Source: Paenibacillus sp. JCM 10914
Lineage (GTDB): Bacteria > Bacillota > Bacilli > Paenibacillales > Paenibacillaceae
Direction of reading: 5' to 3'
DNA: 64,000 bases
NCBI RefSeq assembly: GCF_001315105.1
Contig: NZ_BAZR01000001.1
Coordinates: forward strand, 124,001 to 188,000
The first letter of the stretch is position 1, and every line of letters starts with the position of its first letter. This document shows positions 57,417 to 64,000 of the stretch, piece after piece. The notes below the pieces were generated by a model, which ran no database searches, was not told the origin of the DNA, and saw nothing but the letters and a program-made list of their open reading frames with translations. A program made the position numbers and the translations under genes.

Positions 57417-59234
57417 ATGACTGACGTACAAGTAAGACAACAGAAAATTCGTAATTTTTGCATTATTGCACATATAGACCATGGCAAATCGACACTCGCC
57501 GACCGCATTTTGGAATTCACAGGAGCATTAACCTCTCGTGAGATGCAAGAGCAAGTCCTGGATCAGATGGATCTGGAGCGGGAACGCGGCATCACGATCA
57601 AACTGCAGGCGGTTCGCTTAAACTATAAGGCCGATGACGGCGAAGAGTACATTCTGAATTTGATTGATACCCCGGGACATGTCGATTTTACGTATGAAGT
57701 GTCGCGTAGTTTGGCAGCTTGCGAAGGTGCGTTGCTCGTCGTAGATGCGGCACAAGGTATCGAAGCGCAGACGCTGGCCAACGTTTATTTGGCGCTAGAC
57801 AACAATTTGGAGATCCTTCCGGTCATCAACAAGATCGATCTGCCAAGCGCCGATCCGGAACGCGTCAAACAGGAAGTGGAAGATGTCATCGGACTGGATG
57901 CCAGCGATGCTGTACTCGCTTCAGCCAAAGCCGGCATCGGAATCAAAGAGATCCTGGAGCAGGTCGTGCAGAAAGTACCAGCTCCGACGGGACAATCCGA
58001 AGAGCCGCTGAAAGCGTTAATCTTCGATTCCCATTATGATCCGTACAAGGGTGTTATCGTATATGTCCGCGTGCTTGACGGGAGCATTAAGGCAGGATCG
58101 AAGATCAAGATGATGGCGACTGGCAAGACCTTCGAGGTCATCGAAGTTGGAGCATTCAAACCGCGCATGTCGGTGGTAGACGAGCTTAACGTCGGAGATG
58201 TTGGCTTTATTGTTGCCGGTATTAAGAGCGTCGGCGATACTCAGGTTGGTGACACGGTAACGGATGCGAAGCGTCCAACGGCAGAACCGCTCCCTGGTTA
58301 TCGCAAGATCAACCCGATGGTATTCTGCGGATTGTATCCAATCGAGACATCGGATTATAACGATTTGCGCGAAGCGCTGGAGAAGCTTCAACTTAATGAC
58401 GCTTCACTAAGCTTCGAGCCGGAAACATCCAGCGCACTTGGCTTCGGATTCCGATGCGGATTCCTCGGTTTGCTGCACATGGAGATTATCCAAGAGCGGA
58501 TAGAGCGTGAATTCAACATCCCGCTGATTACGACAGCACCGAGCGTTATCTATCGCATTACGCTAACGAACGGCGAGCAGATCCAGATCGACAATCCGTC
58601 CCACTATCCAGAGATCGGGAAGATCGATTTCGTTGAGGAGCCTTATGTTAAGGCAGCCATTATCGTTCCGAATGATTATGTCGGGGCTATCATGGAACTG
58701 TGTCAAGGGAAACGCGGCGAATTCATCAATATGGAGTATCTGGACACAACGCGGGTTACGATTACGTATGAAATTCCGCTGTCCGAAATCGTATATGATT
58801 TCTTCGACCAACTGAAATCGAGTACGAAGGGTTACGCATCGTTTGATTACGAATTATCCGGGTACCGCAGATCTAACCTGGCGAAGATGGACATTCTGCT
58901 CAATGGGGAACAAGTTGATGCCCTTTCCTTTATCGTCCACAAGGACCGTGCGTATCACCGCGGCCGGGCAATTTGCGAGAAGCTGCGCGAGTTGATTCCT
59001 CGTCAAATGTTCGAAGTGCCGATTCAAGCTTCCGTAGGTACCAAAGTAGTGGCACGTGAGACGGTTAAAGCGATGCGGAAGAACGTTCTGGCCAAGTGCT
59101 ACGGTGGGGATATTTCACGTAAGCGGAAACTTCTTGAGAAGCAGAAGGAAGGTAAGAAGCGGATGAAACAGGTCGGCAGCGTTGAGGTGCCGCAGGAAGC
59201 CTTCATGGCTGTCCTCAAAATCGACGATAACTAG
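57417..59234 (+). CDS. lepA: Elongation factor 4 (LepA)
   Basis: 605 residues from ATG 57417, with GGGGG before it; the frame is open to 57354 but that part overlaps the promoter. GTPase motifs '[10 protein letters not shown]', 'DTPGHVDF' and 'NKIDLPSA' are intact, and the LepA-specific C-terminal domain ends '[22 protein letters not shown]'. It acts on the ribosome in translation or initiation-stage assembly. Confidence 0.98.
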   Translation: MTDVQVRQQKIRNFCIIAHIDHGKSTLADRILEFTGALTSREMQEQVLDQMDLERERGITIKLQAVRLNYKADDGEEYILNLIDTPGHVDFTYEVSRSLAACEGALLVVDAAQGIEAQTLANVYLALDNNLEILPVINKIDLPSADPERVKQEVEDVIGLDASDAVLASAKAGIGIKEILEQVVQKVPAPTGQSEEPLKALIFDSHYDPYKGVIVYVRVLDGSIKAGSKIKMMATGKTFEVIEVGAFKPRMSVVDELNVGDVGFIVAGIKSVGDTQVGDTVTDAKRPTAEPLPGYRKINPMVFCGLYPIETSDYNDLREALEKLQLNDASLSFEPETSSALGFGFRCGFLGLLHMEIIQERIEREFNIPLITTAPSVIYRITLTNGEQIQIDNPSHYPEIGKIDFVEEPYVKAAIIVPNDYVGAIMELCQGKRGEFINMEYLDTTRVTITYEIPLSEIVYDFFDQLKSSTKGYASFDYELSGYRRSNLAKMDILLNGEQVDALSFIVHKDRAYHRGRAICEKLRELIPRQMFEVPIQASVGTKVVARETVKAMRKNVLAKCYGGDISRKRKLLEKQKEGKKRMKQVGSVEVPQEAFMAVLKIDDN

Positions 59235-59254
59235 GTTTAGCATTATATGGATAA

Positions 59255-59280
59255 GGAAAGCCGTAAGCGGCTTTCCTTTC
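59255..59280 (+). terminator. Terminator after lepA
   Basis: GGAAAGCCG and CGGCTTTCC perfect arms with a TAAG loop, then TTTCTTTC. Confidence 0.85.
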
Positions 59281-59363
59281 TTTCATTACTAGAGCGGTAG
59301 AGGTATATTAGAGAAGGAACTAATGAAAGTTGCACGAGGCAGTACAAGAGGGGGCAAGAATAA

Positions 59364-60527
59364 ATGACGATTAATAAAAGGACGGAAGCCGTGTACATCC
59401 ATATTCCGTTCTGTACAAATAAATGTTTCTATTGTGACTTCAACTCATATGTCTTGAAGGATCAGCCTGTGATGGATTATTTACATGCGCTGGATCAGGA
59501 AATGGCGTTGACAGTGAAGAGTAATCCTCCTGGTATCATCAAAAGCATCTTTGTAGGTGGGGGAACACCAACCGTGCTGAAACCAGAGGAGATGAAGTAT
59601 TTCCTCCAAAGTGTGAAACGGCACTTCCCGGAATGGTCAGATGATATCGAATTCTCAATGGAAGCCAACCCCGGTACAACCGATCTGGAGAAGCTGTCGG
59701 TCATGCGCGCAGGTGGGGTGAATCGCATTAGCTTCGGCGTTCAGGCGTTTCAGAATAAGTTACTAAGCGGCATCGGCCGCATCCACGATACGGATGATGT
59801 ATACCGCAGTCTGGACAATGCTCGTCAAGCGGGCTTTGACAACATGTCGATTGATTTAATGTTCGGGCTGCCGAATCAGACGCTGGATATGCTGGCAGAA
59901 AGTATAGATAAGGCACTTGAATTGGGACTCCCCCATTACTCTATTTATAGCTTGAAGGTCGAGGAAAATACACTCTTCCATACGATGTATCAGCGGAACC
60001 AGTTGCCGCTTCCGGATGAAGAAGATGAGTTGAACATGTATCTTCTATTAATGAAACGGATGAAGCAGGCCGGCTACAATCAATATGAAATTAGTAATTT
60101 TGCCAAACCAGGCTTTGAAAGCCGTCATAACATGACGTACTGGCGCAACGAGGATTATTACGGTCTTGGTGCTGGTGCCCACGGATATGTTGGACGCCAC
60201 CGGCATGTTAACATCAAGGGAGTTAATCCATATAATGAGGCAGCCCTGAAGGGCTTGCCGAGACTGGAAAGCTTCGAGGTATCCAGAGAAGAGGCGATGG
60301 AAGATTTCCTGATGGTAGGCCTGCGCGTTCTGGAAGGCGTGGACCGCGAGCGGTTTCAGCAACAGTTCGGGATATCCATGGATGAAGTGTTTGCTGCACC
60401 GCTGAACAAGATGGTGAGCGCTGGACTTCTCGATGTAACAGAGGAAGGATACAGGCTTAGCAGCAAAGGTATCCTGTTCGGCAATGATGTATTCGCTGAA
60501 TTTATCGGCAGTCTGTCGGCAAATTAA
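59364..60527 (+). CDS. hemW: Radical SAM heme chaperone HemW
   Basis: 387 residues. The 4Fe-4S motif is Cys17-x3-Cys21-x2-Cys24 ('CTNKCFYCDF'). 'GGGTPTVL' and the HemW C-terminal domain follow. Once called oxygen-independent coproporphyrinogen oxidase, HemW binds heme and serves as a chaperone for it; it lacks the extra N-terminal part of HemN. Position after lepA is conserved. Confidence 0.94.
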   Translation: MTINKRTEAVYIHIPFCTNKCFYCDFNSYVLKDQPVMDYLHALDQEMALTVKSNPPGIIKSIFVGGGTPTVLKPEEMKYFLQSVKRHFPEWSDDIEFSMEANPGTTDLEKLSVMRAGGVNRISFGVQAFQNKLLSGIGRIHDTDDVYRSLDNARQAGFDNMSIDLMFGLPNQTLDMLAESIDKALELGLPHYSIYSLKVEENTLFHTMYQRNQLPLPDEEDELNMYLLLMKRMKQAGYNQYEISNFAKPGFESRHNMTYWRNEDYYGLGAGAHGYVGRHRHVNIKGVNPYNEAALKGLPRLESFEVSREEAMEDFLMVGLRVLEGVDRERFQQQFGISMDEVFAAPLNKMVSAGLLDVTEEGYRLSSKGILFGNDVFAEFIGSLSAN

Positions 60528-60601
60528 TTATTGAACTTATATACGCCGTGTTGTATATTTATTCATATTATGACGGAGCGTGTAAAGGGGAGATAAGCAG
60601 C

Positions 60602-61063
60602 ATGTCGGCGGTATGCAGAAAAGCGAACTTAGACGACGTTGAGCCGCTGTATCAGATGATTCAGGGTTATGCCGAGAAGGGAATTATGCTTCCCCGTTCA
60701 AGAAAGATTCTGGAGAGACAGATCGGGGAGTTTGTCGTAGCTGAAGCTGAAGGAGAAGTTATCGGTTGTGGCTCGCTCTGCCAGCTCGGGAGCGATCTGG
60801 TAGAGATACGCTCACTTGGCATATCGGAAGGACATAAAGGTAAGGGGATCGGCTCAATGCTGGTGGATTCATTATTGGAAGAAGCGAGACGCCGCGAGCT
60901 ATCCAAAGTAATGGCCTTGACATACGAAGTGTCTTTTTTCATCAAAAACGGCTTTGCCGTCGTCGAGAAGGAAATTTTTCCGGAGAAGGTGTGGACGGAT
61001 TGCATTCATTGCAAGAAGCAGCACGCCTGTGACGAAATAGCTGTTCTTAAAGTGCTGAACTGA
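60602..61063 (+). CDS. GNAT-family N-acetyltransferase (ArgA-like)
   Basis: 153 residues from ATG 60602 after AAAGGGGAG; a longer frame opens at 60548 without a ribosome site. Acetyl-CoA motif A 'LGISEGHKGKGIGSMLVD' is typical. 'FFIKNGFAVVEKEIFPEKVW' is close to the short ArgA-type enzymes, so N-acetylglutamate synthesis is possible. No arginine genes lie nearby. Its stop is followed within 2 bases by the -35 box of the hrcA promoter. Confidence 0.85.
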   Translation: MSAVCRKANLDDVEPLYQMIQGYAEKGIMLPRSRKILERQIGEFVVAEAEGEVIGCGSLCQLGSDLVEIRSLGISEGHKGKGIGSMLVDSLLEEARRRELSKVMALTYEVSFFIKNGFAVVEKEIFPEKVWTDCIHCKKQHACDEIAVLKVLN

Positions 61064-61064
61064 C

Positions 61065-61094
61065 TTGACAATCCTCAGGTCGGTTTGGTATTTT
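61065..61094 (+). promoter_or_regulatory. Sigma-A promoter of the hrcA-chaperonin-grpE operon
   Basis: Perfect TTGACA at 61065-61070 and TATTTT at 61089-61094, spacer 18 bases. The predicted transcript starts near 61101, just before the CIRCE repeat. Confidence 0.7.
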
Positions 61095-61105
61095 TGTTAT
61101 ATCGG

Positions 61106-61132
61106 TTAGCACTCGATGGCGATGAGTGCTAA
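61106..61132 (+). promoter_or_regulatory. CIRCE operator (HrcA binding site)
   Basis: TTAGCACTC, 9-base spacer, GAGTGCTAA: a perfect CIRCE inverted repeat. HrcA binds here and shuts off the operon until heat stress. Confidence 0.97.
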
Positions 61133-61171
61133 CGACAGCGAAAACTTACAGTCAGCAAGGAGGGGAGCAAC

Positions 61172-62205
61172 ATGTTAACAGATCGTCAGCGCATGATATT
61201 GAATGCTATTGTGGATGATTATATCCGTTCAGCCGAACCGGTTGGTTCAAGAAGCATCTCGAAACGCGGGGATGTCGGTTTTAGTCCGGCAACGATTCGT
61301 AATGAGATGGCTGATTTGGAGGAACTTGGTTTTCTGGAGCAGCCTCATACATCAGCCGGGCGAATTCCATCCATAAGGGGTATCGTTATTATGTTGATCA
61401 TCTCACCTCAACGTTTTCCTTAAATCCATCGGAGCTCCACCTGATGAAGTCCTTCTTTGCGGAGAAGCTGAACGTGATGGAGCAGATGATTCAGCATACG
61501 GCGGGCATTTTGTCCCAGATGACGAATTACACTTCCATCCTTCTGGGACCGGAAGTTTTTCATACGTCCCTGCGCCACTTTCAGCTGCTTCCGCTGCATG
61601 ATCATCAAGCGGTAGCGATTATTGTGACCAGTACGGGTCAAGTAGAGAACAAGATCGTCTCGATTCCGCCCGGCGTTTCCGTATCGGAATTGGAACAGGT
61701 CGTTAATCTACTGAACAAGAAGCTGGTTAACGTTCCGCTCTATAAATTAAAGACGCGCTTGTATACGGAGCTTGGTGAAGAAATGCAGCGCCATATCGCC
61801 CATTACGAAGATCTGATGAGTATGCTCGATATTGCACTCAATAACGAGCCGGATCAACGTGGTATCTATCTTAGCGGCACGACCCACATGCTTAATCAAC
61901 CGGAATTCAAGGATGTAGACAAGGTCAGGGATATCTTCGAATTGCTTGAGCAGACGCCCGCGTTGATGAAGCTAATGGCTCCTGCGCCTGGTGAACACGG
62001 GATTCAGGTAAGAATCGGTACCGAGAATACACACGAAGCCATATCCAATTGCAGCCTGATTACAGCAACCTATTCTATAGATGGCAAGGCGCTAGGCTCC
62101 ATCGGTATACTTGGACCTACGAGAATGGAATATGCCCGGGTGATCGGTATTCTGAACGTGTTGTCCCATGATCTAACCAAGCTGTTGTCACACTGGTACA
62201 AATAA
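61172..62205 (+). CDS. hrcA: Heat-inducible repressor HrcA (frameshifted)
   Basis: Represses its own operon through CIRCE. The N-terminal winged helix ('[25 protein letters not shown]') and '[30 protein letters not shown]' are intact. Right after, at about 61371, one C is missing from a C run; restoring it gives '[11 protein letters not shown]' and joins to the C-terminal domain, for 344 residues, the family length. As printed the product ends at 61423 and would keep only the DNA-binding part. The ATG follows AAGGAGGGG. Confidence 0.95.
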
Positions 62206-62218
62206 AGGAGTGAGACAG

Positions 62219-63757
62219 ATGGGCCAAGGACAACATAGCCAAGTAGATGGCGATGAACGCTACTCAACCCTTCTGAATAACAGCAATGCCGTTCGAGCTG
62301 TTACATCGGCTGTCGAAGGCACGCTCGGTCCGAAGGGACTGGACGTCATGCTGGTCGGACCGCGTGGGGAAGTCGTGATTACGAATGACGGGGTCACGAT
62401 TCTGGATAAAATGGATGTATCTCATCCGGCTGCCCGCCTTCTGATCCAGGTCGCGCGCGCGCAGCAAGAGAAGATTGGTGATGGCACCACAACCGCCACC
62501 GTAGTAGCGGGGGCATTGGTTCAGGAAGGTGTGTCCCGGATTACCCGGGGCGTTCCTGCTTCCAAGGTTGTGGAAGGGATGCGTCAGGGTATTGGCCTTG
62601 CGTTAAAGCTGTTATCGGAGCAAGTGCGGGTCATTGACGGTCTGAGCGATCCGTTGCTGGAACGAACCGTGTATGTGGCCGGACGTGAACGCAAGGACAT
62701 CGTGGAGCTCATTATGAAAGCAGCCGAGATGGCAGGAATTCATACGCTGAAAGATCCAGCTTATTCGCTCGCAGATCATATCGTTGCTCTGGAGAATGCA
62801 GAGAATGAAGTGTTTGAGGGCGTCCTCCTTCGGCAGAAGCCGCTATTTACGCGCGAGTCTCAAATGCACGAGGACGCGAAAGTTCTGGTGCTTATGGACG
62901 CTCTGGAGCCCGACGAGATCGATGAGGAAGCGCTGACTACCGAAGCCGGGTTTGCCCAATACATGGATCACCGTAGAGTCTTTGCCTTGAATATGAAACG
63001 GCTGGCTGATCTTTCGGTTAAGCTGATCCTCCTCGAGAAGGGGATACACCCGGATGCTGAGCAATTATGCCTGGATTACGGGATTATGGTTGTCCCCCGT
63101 GTGTCACGAGCTGATCTGCGAAGGGTTTGTGCCATTACCGATGCAACCCCGGTACGCCGCAAGGCGTTACATAAGGAGGCAGACCAACTGGCCGCTGTGC
63201 TGGGATATACCCCGAAAGTTTCATTTGACGAAACGATCGGCAAGGTCCGGCTTGCATGCGGTGACAAGGACCGGATTGTAACGGTGATTGTCGGAGCAAG
63301 TACCTCGGAGGTTGTTGGAGAAGCGGCGAGAATTGCCGGAGATGCCGCCTCGGCTTTGCAGGCTGCCGTGTTGGGCGGAGTACTTCCGGGAGGCGGGACA
63401 AGCGAGCTTGCGATATCCTATGAGCTGGAACGAATACGGGAAGCTCAGAAGGGGATGGAAGCTTTCGGCATCGAAGCCGTGTCTGCGGCTCTGCGCAAAC
63501 CGATGTCTCAAATTTTGCTGAATGCCGGTTACAATCCTCTCGAGAAGATGGAAGAGGTCCGAGCGGCGCAAATCCATGCGGGCTCTGACAGCAAGGGCAT
63601 TGATTGCGATACGGGCAGCATCGTGGATTATGAAGAACTGGGAGTACTCGATCCCGCACCGGTCAAACTGCACGGACTGCGGGCAGCCGGTGAGGTTGCA
63701 TCAGCCATACTCCGAATACATCACGTGATCAAGATGAAGGAATTGGAAGAAGAATAA
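62219..63757 (+). CDS. Bacterial group III (thermosome-like) chaperonin
   Basis: 512 residues from ATG 62219 after AAAGGAG. It is an ATP-driven protein-folding ring subunit, but of the archaeal/eukaryotic type and not GroEL. The '[28 protein letters not shown]' region, then His-Pro-Ala-Ala and '[15 protein letters not shown]', follow group II patterns. The apical part has '[18 protein letters not shown]', matching the thermosome and not GroEL. The C-terminus has '[17 protein letters not shown]' and 'ILRIHHVI' and lacks the GroEL Gly-Gly-Met tail. It lies between hrcA and grpE, under CIRCE. No cochaperonin (groES) gene is beside it, as expected for a ring with a built-in lid. Confidence 0.9.
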   Translation: MGQGQHSQVDGDERYSTLLNNSNAVRAVTSAVEGTLGPKGLDVMLVGPRGEVVITNDGVTILDKMDVSHPAARLLIQVARAQQEKIGDGTTTATVVAGALVQEGVSRITRGVPASKVVEGMRQGIGLALKLLSEQVRVIDGLSDPLLERTVYVAGRERKDIVELIMKAAEMAGIHTLKDPAYSLADHIVALENAENEVFEGVLLRQKPLFTRESQMHEDAKVLVLMDALEPDEIDEEALTTEAGFAQYMDHRRVFALNMKRLADLSVKLILLEKGIHPDAEQLCLDYGIMVVPRVSRADLRRVCAITDATPVRRKALHKEADQLAAVLGYTPKVSFDETIGKVRLACGDKDRIVTVIVGASTSEVVGEAARIAGDAASALQAAVLGGVLPGGGTSELAISYELERIREAQKGMEAFGIEAVSAALRKPMSQILLNAGYNPLEKMEEVRAAQIHAGSDSKGIDCDTGSIVDYEELGVLDPAPVKLHGLRAAGEVASAILRIHHVIKMKELEEE

Positions 63758-63794
63758 ATAGCGTTTTGCGAATATTGAAGGAGGTGAGGGCGTC

Positions 63795-64000
63795 TTGAAT
63801 AATGAGCACAAGGATGCCGTTCAAGATACAGTAGCAGATGAGAAGATGGAAGAGACCCTGAATGACACACCAAACTCGGGTGAGGTTGAGGGTGTTGGCG
63901 AGACCGATGCAACGCCTGAGCAGGAGATTCCAAGTGATCAAACGGAGGGGACAGCTGACGCAGAGGCGGGTTCGGAGATTTCCAAACTGCAGGCTGAGGT
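63795..64000 (+). CDS. grpE: Nucleotide exchange factor GrpE (partial, runs off the window)
   Basis: A TTG start at 63795 after AAGGAGGTGAGG opens a frame that runs to the window end. The 68 residues seen are highly acidic, rich in Glu, Asp, Thr and Gly, then enter 'ISKLQAEV', the start of the GrpE coiled coil. GrpE releases ADP from DnaK. Position after hrcA supports the name; dnaK should follow outside the window. Confidence 0.88.
   Translation, partial: MNNEHKDAVQDTVADEKMEETLNDTPNSGEVEGVGETDATPEQEIPSDQTEGTADAEAGSEISKLQAE

Noticed and set aside
62219..63757. Calling the chaperonin a plain groEL copy
   Set aside because: The apical and C-terminal patterns match thermosome-type proteins, there is no Gly-Gly-Met tail and no groES beside it.
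1..64000. CRISPR arrays, tRNA or rRNA genes, prophage or transposons
   Set aside because: No regular spaced repeats, cloverleaf sequences, rRNA motifs, integrases or transposases were noticed while reading; a covariance-model scan could not be run.

Overview
The window comes from a spore-forming, Gram-positive bacterium of the Paenibacillus type. It carries spore genes (sigK, spoVAC/AD/AE, gpr, spoIIP), competence genes (comER, comEA, comEB, comEC), a T-box leader on leuS, a CIRCE operator, lipoprotein signal peptides and strong AGGAGG ribosome sites. Several gene pairs are typical of Paenibacillus, such as CE7 esterases, YtcQ/YteP/YtcP-type sugar importers and Cache-AraC regulators. No rRNA, tRNA, CRISPR array, phage or insertion sequence was seen.

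Layout. (1) 1-11.6 kb is a plant-polysaccharide locus: the tail of an unknown gene, a divergent membrane-bound AraC regulator, two related sugar-binding proteins, two sugar permeases, a GH43 glycosidase, a broken gene for a probable alpha/alpha-toroid protein, a KdgF-like cupin and a carbohydrate esterase. (2) 11.7-15.9 kb holds uninterrupted sigK, small genes, a TIM-barrel epimerase, a CE7 acetyl esterase and an MpsC-family gene with a consensus promoter. (3) 16-21 kb holds an SsuABC/TauABC-type importer with an isochorismatase-type amidohydrolase and an MFS exporter. (4) 21.2-23.9 kb is a lipid-linked sugar cassette (membrane glycosyltransferase, GT2, DUF2304, SMR-like flippase subunit). (5) 24-32 kb has an M42 aminopeptidase, a 41-residue membrane peptide gene, spoVAC-AD-AE, and a MoxR/DUF58/transglutaminase operon. 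(6) 32.2-64 kb is the conserved Bacillales chromosome segment yqeG-yqeH-aroE-yhbY-nadD-yqeK-rsfS-(cvfB)-yqeM ... comER/comEA-comEB-comEC ... holA-rpsT-gpr-spoIIP-yqxA-lepA-hemW ... hrcA-grpE. It is interrupted by three insertions: a sugar-dehydrogenase/AraC block plus leuS, an ECF sigma/anti-sigma pair, and an acetyltransferase.

The most interesting item is at the right end. Between hrcA and grpE, under CIRCE control, lies a chaperonin of archaeal (thermosome) character, a bacterial 'group III' chaperonin, and not a groEL paralogue.

A caution applies to the whole window. Twelve genes, including essential leuS, are each broken by what looks like loss of exactly one base (two such losses in one gene). 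Restoring one base rebuilds a family-typical protein in nearly every case. This pattern is best explained by base-call errors in the assembly and not by real pseudogenes. Only the toroid gene also contains an in-frame stop.
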